Shown: positions 1 to 6,072 of the stretch, one piece after another | How the letters are laid out: each line of letters starts with the position of its first letter | Position numbering within the stretch: the stretch's first letter is position 1 | Origin: Lentisphaeria bacterium | Lineage (GTDB): Bacteria > Verrucomicrobiota > Lentisphaeria > Oligosphaerales > JAFGRS01 | Direction: 5' to 3' | NCBI GenBank assembly: GCA_016935045.1 | Contig: JAFGRS010000959.1 | Span: 1-8,866, forward strand | DNA length: 8,866 bases | Made by a program: the position numbers and the translations under genes | Notes under the pieces: generated by a model | Told to the model about the DNA's origin: nothing | Seen by the model: only the letters and a program-made list of their open reading frames with translations | The model's database searches: none

Positions 1-134
1 CGAAGTAGGTCGCGCGAGCCGAGCGCGACCCTCTCGTGGATTGCGCCGCTCGGCTCGTGGCGCCTGCCTGGGATCACCCTCATCGCACGCTTCCGCCGTT
101 GTTTCCGAGCAGACGTGTAAGGGCGTCTGAGGCT
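1..134. other. Non-coding stretch downstream of the sulfation operon, rich in inverted repeats
   Basis: No convincing gene is seen between the stop of sulfotransferase B and the left window edge. Three perfect dyads are visible. GGTCGCGC at 8-15 pairs with GCGCGACC at 23-30 around a 7-base loop. CGAGCCGAGCG at 15-25 pairs with CGCTCGGCTCG at 47-57. CAGACG at 110-115 pairs with CGTCTG at 124-129. The first two share bases 15 and 23-25 and cannot form together. None is followed by a T-tract in the direction of operon transcription (minus), so a classical intrinsic terminator is not shown. A transcript-end structure or a repeat-family element remains possible. Confidence 0.5.
110..129 (-). terminator. 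Weak candidate terminator hairpin after sulfotransferase B
   Basis: A perfect 6-bp stem (CAGACG/CGTCTG) with an 8-base loop begins 5 bases after the stop codon of the last operon gene. Following it on the minus strand the sequence is CTCGGAAACA, with no U-run. It could be a 3'-end stabilising hairpin or chance. Position is the main argument. Confidence 0.2.
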
Positions 135-992
135 TCAGCCCCCGGATCGCGGCGAGTCCTCGAAGGTGTAGGGTCTGAGGAACGCACAGGCGTCCTTGCG
201 CCGGGTGACGTCGGCCAGGACCTCCGGGGTCCAGTCCACGTCCAGGCGGCTCCGGTGGGGGGAGTCGAAGACGATGGAGGCGCAGGCCTGCACGTACTCC
301 TCGTCGGGTTCCACTTCGAGGAACCGGCACCAGGACCGGATGGTCTCCGCGGGACGTTCGATGAGGTCCTCGTGATGCACTTCGAGGAGGTCCCCCGGGG
401 CGAGGGTCGCCGCAAAGCGCATCACGTCGTCTACCAGGGCGAAGTAGTAGTCCACCGCTCCCTGGAGGTCGTATTTCTCTCGCCGGAAGATGGTTGCGAT
501 GTTGTCAAAGGGATTGCGGATGACGTGAACGAAGCGGATGGGGACGCCGACCCGGGCCCGGGCCTTGGCGTAGAGTCCGGGCTGCCGCACCAGGATTTCC
601 ACGGTGAAGTTGCCGTATTTGTCGCCGATGACCCTCAGGTTGCGGCAACGTCCCTGCCACTGGCCGGGGACCTCGTAGGTGTAGCCCGTGTAGGATCGTC
701 CGCCGCGGGTGAAGGCTTCCGAGTTCCGCACCAGCCAGTAGAAGAGCTGGTCCCGGCTGAAACCGTAGCGGATGGCCTTGAGGGCATTGGCCTCGTGGGC
801 GAAGATCATGTCCGGGTGCGCGTCCATCAGGGAACCGACGAGACTGTGCCCGCTGCGGGGATAGCCCAGGAACAGGCAGAAGGTCCGCACCCCCTCGAAG
901 ACCTGCGCATGGGCGCCGCTGTGCAGGGCGCTGTCGAGATACTGCAGACCCAGCGCCGCCTTGCGACGGAGATTGCGGCACAGTCCCCTCAT
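135..992 (-). CDS. PAPS-dependent sulfotransferase family protein (sulfotransferase B)
   Basis: Predicted 285-residue cytoplasmic sulfotransferase that would move a sulfuryl group from PAPS to an unknown acceptor. The 5'-phosphosulfate-binding loop is clear at about residues 41-60, with core PRSGHS at 45-50; many relatives have PRSGTT here. The 3'-phosphate-binding segment lies near 153-170, RFVHVIRNPFDNIATIFR, with the RNP at 159-161. Length fits compact bacterial sulfotransferases. No signal peptide or membrane helix is seen. The ATG at 992 overlaps the TGA of the upstream sulfotransferase gene (ATGA at 992-989), which suggests translational coupling, and AAGGGG lies 4 bases before the start. 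The reading frame stays open far upstream to 1610, but that part is a shadow of the neighbour. It is the last gene of the cysQ-cysD-cysNC operon, so its PAPS supply is co-encoded. The family is firm. The acceptor is unknown; carbohydrate or lipid is an inference. Confidence 0.88.
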   Translation of the reverse strand: MRGLCRNLRRKAALGLQYLDSALHSGAHAQVFEGVRTFCLFLGYPRSGHSLVGSLMDAHPDMIFAHEANALKAIRYGFSRDQLFYWLVRNSEAFTRGGRSYTGYTYEVPGQWQGRCRNLRVIGDKYGNFTVEILVRQPGLYAKARARVGVPIRFVHVIRNPFDNIATIFRREKYDLQGAVDYYFALVDDVMRFAATLAPGDLLEVHHEDLIERPAETIRSWCRFLEVEPDEEYVQACASIVFDSPHRSRLDVDWTPEVLADVTRRKDACAFLRPYTFEDSPRSGG

Positions 993-1903
993 GATGCCCC
1001 TTCCCCCGTGTGGCCGGGGCTGTCGGGGGCCGCGCTGTCCCGGCCGGGATGCCGGGTCAGTCCGGTCTCCGTCATGACGATCCCGAGTTCCGCGAGGTAG
1101 GGCCGGACTTCGCGGTGGTCGGCGATGCGCCGCCGGACCTCCGGCGCCAGGTACTCCCGCCAGCGCAGGTCGTGGAAGCGGACGCCGTCCGGGGGCGGCC
1201 GCATGTACTGCGGCTTCTGGCTGCCGTGATGCTTCTTCGTCCAGTAGTGCAACTGGTCCGGCTCGAAGGTCAGTCCCAGCCAGGCCATGAGGCCCTCGAG
1301 GGTCTGCTCGGGGAACAGGACCAGGTCCTGATAGGTGATCACCCGGGCATCCAGGCCGAAGCGCTCGAGAAAGCGGGAGATGCGGCGGTTCTGATAGGCC
1401 CACTTGTGCACGTAGACGTTGTCCTCCGGCCCCCGCAGGATCTGCCAGGCGCGGCGCCAGCACCGTCGTGCCATCAGCCGGCGGACCTTGCTCTTCTCCG
1501 CGGCGGACTCGTAGCACAGCATCCAGCGGCGGACCAGGGCCCGGGGGTCCCGGATCAGGTGGATGTACCTGCGCGTGTACCCTTCGAGATCGAGGAAACG
1601 CCGCGCCCATTCCGGCTTCTTCGAGTTGTCCACGGCCAGGGCGATCCGCGGGTCCATGGCCTCGAGGTTGGCGAAGACCCGGTCGTACAGCGCCCCGAGG
1701 GGGACCCCCTCCAGGCCATGGAACACCGGGCAGGAAGCGTCGTCGGGGCAGATCGAGCAGGCCTGCCGGCGCCTGTCAGCCGAGCGCTTGAAGCGATGCA
1801 GTTCCCCCAGGGATACCGCCCGGCTGTGGCTGGCGAGCTGCAGCGCCAGGAAGTGCGAGCCGGCGTAGTTCGTCGACAGTACGGTGACAATCTGCCGTCC
1901 CAT
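989..1903 (-). CDS. Sulfotransferase-like protein with a cysteine cluster (sulfotransferase A)
   Basis: Predicted 304-residue PAPS-dependent sulfotransferase-type protein. The N-terminal VTVLSTNYAGSHFLA (residues 6-20) sits where the phosphosulfate-binding loop should be but reads AGSH rather than the usual SGTT. DNSKK at 92-96 corresponds to the DSSK often seen in bacterial members. YIHLIRDPRALVRRW (113-127) is the 3'-phosphate-binding segment with a standard RDPRA. Cysteines 49, 52 and 58 (CSICPDDASC) form a cluster found in a subset of bacterial sulfotransferases, possibly for metal or structure. A basic tract containing WTKKHHGSQK lies at 221-230. The protein is clearly different from sulfotransferase B, so the pair probably acts on different positions or acceptors. 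The gene starts 3 bases after the cysNC stop, with GGAGG 8 bases upstream, and overlaps the next gene by ATGA. No transmembrane segment is evident. Family call is good; substrate is unknown. Confidence 0.85.
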   Translation of the reverse strand: MGRQIVTVLSTNYAGSHFLALQLASHSRAVSLGELHRFKRSADRRRQACSICPDDASCPVFHGLEGVPLGALYDRVFANLEAMDPRIALAVDNSKKPEWARRFLDLEGYTRRYIHLIRDPRALVRRWMLCYESAAEKSKVRRLMARRCWRRAWQILRGPEDNVYVHKWAYQNRRISRFLERFGLDARVITYQDLVLFPEQTLEGLMAWLGLTFEPDQLHYWTKKHHGSQKPQYMRPPPDGVRFHDLRWREYLAPEVRRRIADHREVRPYLAELGIVMTETGLTRHPGRDSAAPDSPGHTGEGAS

Positions 1904-1906
1904 GGG

Positions 1907-3916
1907 TCAGGCCTCCGCGCTCCCGGTCCCGAACAGCTCGGCGATCCGCTCCCGGACGCGTTCGGCACAGGCCCCGGCTCCGAGAGCCGTGGTGTCCAGG
2001 ATCAGGGCCGGGCTCTCCGGGGGTTCGTAGGGCGCCGAGACCCCGGTGAAGTCGCGGATTTCGCCGGCTCGCGCCTTGGCGTAGAGGCCCTTCGGGTCGC
2101 GGCGTTCGCACACCTCGAGGGGCGTGTCCACGAAGATCTCGTAGAAGCGTTCGGGGCCGACGATCTCCCGGGCGGCGGCGCGGTCCTCGCGGTAGGGCGA
2201 GATGAATGCCGTGATCACGATCAGCCCGGCGTCGTTGAAGAGGCGCGCCACCTCGGCGATGCGCCGGATGTTCTCCGTGCGGTCCGCGGGGCTGAAGCCC
2301 AGGTCCCGGTTCAGCCCGTGGCGGATGTTGTCACCGTCCAGGATGAAGCAGGCGTGTCCGGCCTCCATCAGGCAGCGTTCGAGTTCCCGGGCGACGGTGC
2401 TTTTGCCGGACCCGCTCAACCCCGTCAGCCACACCGTGCCGCCCTTCTGCCGCAGGAGTTCCTGGCGCCTGCCGTCGGTCACCAGGGACGCTTCGGTGCC
2501 GATATGGCTGCCGGCGGGTTCCGCGCCCGGTTTGACCCGGGCCCGACCGATGGCCCGGTCCAGGATCATGCCCGCCGCAACCGTGCCGTTGCTGAGGCGG
2601 TCGACGAGGATGAAGGCGCCGGTCTGGCGGTTCCTGCGGTAGGGGTCGAAGGCCAGCGGCCGGTGCAGGGTCATGTGCACCCGGCCGATCTCGTTGAGCC
2701 GCAGCTGGGCGGGGCCGTCGTCCTTCTCCCGCGGCATCCGGCGCATGGTATTGACGTCGATGCGGTAGCGGATGTCGGCCAGGGCCCCGGGGACGGTGTT
2801 CGTGGTATGCTTGACGAGGAAACTGGTTCCCGTGCGGCCCGGCGTCTCGCTCATCCACACCAGCATGGCCTCGAATTCCGAACCCACCGTCGGAACGTTG
2901 TTCAGGTGGACCAGCATGTCGCCGCGGCTCAGGTCCACCTCGTCCGCCAGCGTCAGGGTGACGGCCTGGGGTGGGAAGGCGCATTCGAGCAGGCCCCCGT
3001 AGGTCACGATCGAGGCCACCCGCGTCACCTGCCGCGATGGCAGCGCCATCACCTCGTCCCCGGGACGGATGACGCCCGAGGCCACGCTGCCGGCAAAACC
3101 GCGGAAATCCAGATGGGGCCGGATCACGCTCTGCACCGGGAACCGCATGTCGATGAGGTTCCGGTCCGTGACGATGTTCACGTTCTCGAGGTGATGCAGC
3201 AGCGTCGGACCCTTGTACCAGGGCATGTGCGGGCCGGGCTCGACGACCTGGTCCCCCAGCAGAGCGCTGAGGGGGATGAAATGGATGTCGCTGAAATCCA
3301 GACGGGCGACGAAATCGTTGTAATCCCGGCGGATGGTCTCGTACACGTCCTGGCGCCAGTCCACCAGGTCCATCTTGTTGATGGCCACGACGACGTGGCG
3401 GATCCCCAGCAGCGAAACCAGGAAGCTGTGCCGTTTGGTCTGCGTGATGACGCCGTTGCGGGCGTCGATGAGGACCACGGCCAGATCGCAGTTCGAGGCG
3501 CCCGTGGCCATGTTGCGGGTGTACTGCTCGTGGCCGGGGGTGTCGGCGATGATGAACTTGCGCGTCGCGGTCGAGAAGTAGCGGTAGGCGACGTCGATGG
3601 TGATTCCCTGCTCCCGCTCCGCCTTGAGGCCGTCCAGCAGGAGTGCCGGGTCGAAGTCCGTGCCGGTGGTGCCGTGCACGATCGAGTCCTTCCGCACCGC
3701 GGCGAGTTGGTCCTCGTAGATCATCTTCGAGTCGTAGAGGAGCCGCCCGATGAGAGTGGACTTGCCGTCGTCGACGCTGCCGCAGGTGAGGAAACGGAGG
3801 AGGTCCTTCTCCTCGTGCCGGCGCAGATAGGCGTCGATATCCCGGGCGATCAACTCGGCATCGGGGACCGAGAAGTGCGGCGTTCCTGCATTGGCTGACG
3901 GTGAACCCATGGTCAT
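1907..3916 (-). CDS. cysNC: Bifunctional sulfate adenylyltransferase subunit 1 / adenylylsulfate kinase (CysN-CysC fusion)
   Basis: A 669-residue fusion protein. The N-terminal part (about 1-460) is CysN, the GTPase subunit that drives APS synthesis together with CysD. It shows the P-loop GSVDDGKST (46-54), the switch region REQGITIDVAYRYF (101-114), DTPGHEQYT (125-133) and NKMD (180-183), followed by EF-Tu-like beta-barrel domains. The C-terminal part (about 490-669) is APS kinase CysC, with P-loop GLSGSGKST (499-507), DGDNIRHGLN (527-536), FISPYREDR (571-579) and PKGLYAKARAGEI (608-620). It phosphorylates APS to PAPS. All key motifs are present in both halves, so the fusion looks functional. 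This architecture is that of NodQ and of many proteobacterial CysNC proteins. ATG at 3916 or ATG at 3910 could be the start; an AGGT 9 bases before 3910 slightly favours the latter, while AGGAG sits 15 bases before 3916. The frame remains open back to 4753, but that part is the antisense-free shadow of cysD. Confidence 0.95.
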   Translation of the reverse strand: MTMGSPSANAGTPHFSVPDAELIARDIDAYLRRHEEKDLLRFLTCGSVDDGKSTLIGRLLYDSKMIYEDQLAAVRKDSIVHGTTGTDFDPALLLDGLKAEREQGITIDVAYRYFSTATRKFIIADTPGHEQYTRNMATGASNCDLAVVLIDARNGVITQTKRHSFLVSLLGIRHVVVAINKMDLVDWRQDVYETIRRDYNDFVARLDFSDIHFIPLSALLGDQVVEPGPHMPWYKGPTLLHHLENVNIVTDRNLIDMRFPVQSVIRPHLDFRGFAGSVASGVIRPGDEVMALPSRQVTRVASIVTYGGLLECAFPPQAVTLTLADEVDLSRGDMLVHLNNVPTVGSEFEAMLVWMSETPGRTGTSFLVKHTTNTVPGALADIRYRIDVNTMRRMPREKDDGPAQLRLNEIGRVHMTLHRPLAFDPYRRNRQTGAFILVDRLSNGTVAAGMILDRAIGRARVKPGAEPAGSHIGTEASLVTDGRRQELLRQKGGTVWLTGLSGSGKSTVARELERCLMEAGHACFILDGDNIRHGLNRDLGFSPADRTENIRRIAEVARLFNDAGLIVITAFISPYREDRAAAREIVGPERFYEIFVDTPLEVCERRDPKGLYAKARAGEIRDFTGVSAPYEPPESPALILDTTALGAGACAERVRERIAELFGTGSAEA
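1912..1916 (-). promoter_or_regulatory. Strong ribosome binding site for sulfotransferase A inside the end of cysNC
   Basis: On the minus strand GGAGG lies 8 bases before the ATG at 1903 and entirely within the last codons of cysNC, whose TGA is at 1909-1907. This fixes the start of sulfotransferase A and allows it to be translated at its own rate although it is tightly linked to cysNC. Confidence 0.7.
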
Positions 3917-4041
3917 GGTACCTGAATTCGGCTCCTGACTCCCGCGCCAGGCCGGCTGGGCCGTCCCCGCGCCCCGGCGAAGACGAGGAAACGCCCCGGC
4001 GAGGACCCGTCCGGCGGCGGGCGCCGCGCGGCCCTCCCGCC
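3917..4041 (-). other. 125-bp cysD-cysNC intergenic spacer with an 11-bp direct repeat
   Basis: This is by far the longest gap in an otherwise tightly packed operon. It carries the perfect direct repeat CGCCCCGGCGA at 3970-3980 and 3992-4002 (22-bp period), and it is extremely GC-rich near the cysD end (4000-4040). No -35/-10 pair was convincing. It may hold mRNA structure that tunes CysN relative to CysD, but that is inference. Confidence 0.4.
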
Positions 4042-4950
4042 TCAGAAATAGCCGTCCTTCTTCTTCTCTTCCATCGAGGCGGCGCCATCGAAGTCGATGA
4101 CCCGGCCCTGGCGTTCCGAGGTCGTCGCCAACAGCATCTCCTGCACGATCTTGGCGAGGGTGTCGGCGTCCGACTCGATGGCGCCGGTGAGGGGATAGCA
4201 CCCCAGCGTACGGAAGCGGACGCGGCGCAGCATGGGGGTTTCCCCGGGCAGCAGCGGCAGGCGTTCGTCGTCCACCAGGATCAGCACCCCGTCCCGGGAG
4301 ACCACGGGGCGTTCCTTGGCGAAATAGAGCGGCACGATGGGGATCTGCTCGCGCTGGATGTACAGCCAGACATCGAGTTCGGTCCAGTTGGAGAGGGGAA
4401 AGACGCGGATGCTCTCGCCCTTGCGGACCTTGGTGTTGTAGAGGTCCCAGAGTTCCGGGCGTTGGTTCTTGGGGTCCCACTGGTGAAAGCGGTTGCGGAA
4501 GCTGAAGACACGCTCCTTGGCCCGGGACTTCTCCTCGTCCCGCCGGGCCCCGCCGAAGGCGGCGTCGAAGCCGTAGTGGTCCAGGGCCTGTTTGAGCCCC
4601 TCGGTTTTCATCACCTGCGTGTGTTTTTCGCTCCCGTGCTCGATGGGGCTGATGCCCTGAGCGACGCCTTCCGGGTTCATCCACACCAGCAGTCGGAAAC
4701 CGGCTTCCCTTGCCATCCGGTCCCGGAACTCGACCATGTCGCGGAACTTCCACCCCGTATCCACATGCAGCAGGGGGAAAGGGATGGGAGCGGGGAAGAA
4801 GGCCTTCTGGGCCAGGCGCAGCATCACGGAGGAATCTTTGCCGATGCTGTAGAGCATGACCGGGTTGGCGAACTCGGCGGCCACTTCCCGGATGATGTGG
4901 ATGCTCTCGGCTTCGAGCTGCTGGAGGTGGGAGAGGTTGTAGTGTTCCAT
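4042..4950 (-). CDS. cysD: Sulfate adenylyltransferase subunit 2 (ATP sulfurylase, CysD)
   Basis: A 302-residue catalytic subunit of ATP sulfurylase, which with CysN converts ATP and sulfate to APS in the cytoplasm. It belongs to the PP-loop ATP pyrophosphatases and shows SIGKDS at 35-40. It also has LLHVDTGWKF near 60-69 and the family signature GGARRDEEKSRAKER at 133-147, and it ends in MEEKKKDGYF. Its length is the same as E. coli CysD. ATG at 4950 gives the usual N-terminus (MEHYNLSHLQQLE); the open frame continues upstream to 5313 but lies over cysQ and does not resemble CysD. The ribosome binding site is weak (GGA about 8 bases upstream). Only 20 bases separate it from the cysQ stop, so expression is probably coupled to cysQ. 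CysD is complete and no key residue is missing. In rhizobia the equivalent is NodP. Confidence 0.96.
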   Translation of the reverse strand: MEHYNLSHLQQLEAESIHIIREVAAEFANPVMLYSIGKDSSVMLRLAQKAFFPAPIPFPLLHVDTGWKFRDMVEFRDRMAREAGFRLLVWMNPEGVAQGISPIEHGSEKHTQVMKTEGLKQALDHYGFDAAFGGARRDEEKSRAKERVFSFRNRFHQWDPKNQRPELWDLYNTKVRKGESIRVFPLSNWTELDVWLYIQREQIPIVPLYFAKERPVVSRDGVLILVDDERLPLLPGETPMLRRVRFRTLGCYPLTGAIESDADTLAKIVQEMLLATTSERQGRVIDFDGAASMEEKKKDGYF

Positions 4951-4970
4951 GGTTGGGGTCCGGTGCGGAC

Positions 4971-5813
4971 TCAGGAAGGCATCGGCCAGCCGCGGCGGTA
5001 GGCCACGAAGTGCGGGTTGTGCAGGTCCGCCTTGTTGTACCGCAGGGGCTTGTCGCCCGGGTATTCGAGCACCGTTCCGCCGGACGCCTCGACCAGGGCC
5101 TGGGCAGCCGCCGTGTCCCATTCCATGGTCGGCGCGAGGCGCGGATAGACCTCCGCCGCCCCTTCGGCGATCAGACACAGCTTGAGGGAACTGCCGCTGG
5201 ACATACGCCGGGAGGGACCGTGCACCGCTTCCAGGTCCGCGATGAAGGCGTCCGTCTCGGGATTGCCGTGGGAGCGAGACGCCACGACCCGAAGGGGCAG
5301 GCCCGGCCGCCACGTGGAACAGGGCAGGGAAACCCAGCCCGGCTGCAGCGCGCCGTCTTCCCCCAGCGGAACCGACTCGTACTCCAGCGACGCCCCGTCC
5401 GCGACCTTGAAGGCGCCCAGTCCACGCCGTCCCGCATACAGCGCCCCGAGCACCGGGGCATACACCACTCCCAGCACCGCGGAGCCCTCCTCGATCAGGG
5501 CAATGTTCACGGTGAACTCACCGTTGCGCTTGAGGAATTCCTTGGTCCCGTCCAACGGATCCACCAACCAGAACCGGTCCCACCCCCGGCGGACCTCCCG
5601 GGGAATCGCCCGACTCTCCTCCGAAAGCACCGGGAACGGAGTACGCTCCCGCAGAAGCCTCACGATCAGCTCGTGAGAGGCCCGGTCGGCCTCGGTCAGG
5701 GGCGAGCGGTCCTCCTTGTAGGTCACCGCCACCTCGCGGCCATACAGGGGCCGAATGGCAGCCCCCGCCTGGCAGGCCGCCCCGATGGCCTCGCTGAGAT
5801 CCCGATCAACCAA
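4971..5813 (-). CDS. cysQ: 3'(2'),5'-bisphosphate nucleotidase (CysQ, PAP phosphatase)
   Basis: A 280-residue member of the inositol monophosphatase/FIG superfamily. It would hydrolyse PAP, the inhibitory by-product of sulfotransferases, to AMP, and may also act on PAPS. Metal-binding motifs are intact: LSEES at 63-67, WLVDPLDGTKEF at 82-93 and EWDTAA at 231-236. It also has the N-terminal Y-K-x-D-x-SPLTEADRASH segment (32-47) and LHNPHFVA near the C-terminus. The start is a TTG at 5813, supported by AAGGGG with a 7-base spacer; no in-frame ATG or GTG lies nearby that would keep the N-terminus conserved. It is the first gene of the sulfation operon, 20 bases ahead of cysD. Its co-expression with PAPS synthesis and two sulfotransferases fits a PAP-clearing role. 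Specificity for PAP rather than inositol phosphate is inferred from motifs and context. Confidence 0.93.
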   Translation of the reverse strand: MVDRDLSEAIGAACQAGAAIRPLYGREVAVTYKEDRSPLTEADRASHELIVRLLRERTPFPVLSEESRAIPREVRRGWDRFWLVDPLDGTKEFLKRNGEFTVNIALIEEGSAVLGVVYAPVLGALYAGRRGLGAFKVADGASLEYESVPLGEDGALQPGWVSLPCSTWRPGLPLRVVASRSHGNPETDAFIADLEAVHGPSRRMSSGSSLKLCLIAEGAAEVYPRLAPTMEWDTAAAQALVEASGGTVLEYPGDKPLRYNKADLHNPHFVAYRRGWPMPS

Positions 5814-5820
5814 AACGCAA

Positions 5821-5826
5821 CCCCTT
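5821..5826 (-). promoter_or_regulatory. Ribosome binding site deciding the TTG start of cysQ
   Basis: AAGGGG on the minus strand lies 7 bases before the TTG at 5813-5811. The codons just upstream in the same frame contain no ATG or GTG, so this site is the main support for a TTG start. Confidence 0.6.
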
Positions 5827-5853
5827 GCCTGCGCGGTCGTTGAACCAATGCCC

Positions 5854-5909
5854 GCAACCGGTTATGTTGGACCCGTACTGTATGCCGCCGTGAAGACACC
5901 TGCAACCGG
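5854..5909. repeat. Direct repeat GCAACCGG flanking the candidate cysQ promoter
   Basis: GCAACCGG is present at 5854-5861 and 5902-5909 in the same orientation. A shorter copy, GCAACC, is at 5817-5822. The 5854 copy forms part of the palindrome AACCGGTT (5856-5863). The copies bracket the candidate promoter and could be regulator binding sites, but chance is not excluded at this length and GC content. Confidence 0.3.
5877..5905 (-). promoter_or_regulatory. Candidate sigma70-type promoter of the cysQ-cysD-cysNC-sulfotransferase operon
   Basis: On the minus strand, TTGCAG (5905-5900) and TACAGT (5882-5877) are separated by 17 bases. They match TTGACA at 3 of 6 and TATAAT at 4 of 6 positions. 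Transcription would begin near 5870, giving a leader of about 57 bases before cysQ. The match is weak, so an activator may be needed. GCAACCGG occurs at both edges (5902-5909 overlapping the -35, and 5854-5861 in the leader). Confidence 0.3.
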
Positions 5910-6003
5910 GCACGGAGAGGCATGGGACCCCTCCGTCAACCACCCGGAGAGGAAGTCCGGCCGCTCTCCCAGGGCATAGGCAATCTTGAGACAATCAGTA
6001 CAG

Positions 6004-6030
6004 GGGGATCCCCGCCGGCCCGGATCCGGG
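6004..6030. repeat. Two perfect palindromes ahead of the kinase gene
   Basis: GGGGATCCCC (6004-6013) and CCCGGATCCGGG (6019-6030) are both perfect dyads centred on GGATCC, with centres exactly 16 bp apart. They lie 43-69 bp before the ATG of the tandem kinase gene. They could be a paired operator or mRNA hairpins in the leader. Confidence 0.4.
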
Positions 6031-6072
6031 TCGGCGGCTGCTGCGGATACTCGAGGGACCGGCCTGGCAGCC

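Noticed and set aside
993..1610. N-terminal extension of sulfotransferase B to give 491 residues.
   Set aside because: It overlaps sulfotransferase A in a different frame, has low-complexity composition, and the ATGA overlap at 989-992 gives a natural start.
1010..3898. A 962-codon open frame on the plus strand.
   Set aside because: It lies antisense to sulfotransferase A and cysNC, is rich in G, V, A, D, H and R with no recognisable motifs, and results from GC-rich codon use on the opposite strand.
3907..3929. NcoI, KpnI and EcoRI sites clustered at the cysNC start, as in a cloning vector.
   Set aside because: The flanking sequence is continuous natural operon DNA with no vector sequence; three 6-bp sites close together is likely coincidence.
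3917..4753. N-terminal extension of cysNC in the same frame, giving a 948-residue protein.
   Set aside because: The extra part overlaps cysD in another frame and is Arg/Gly/Pro-rich with no domain; CysN normally starts near 3910-3916.
5949..5960. GAGGAAGTCCGG, resembling the conserved GAGGAAAGTCCGG of RNase P RNA.
   Set aside because: It lacks one A, and the surrounding 259-bp intergenic region is too short for RNase P RNA and shows none of its other conserved parts.
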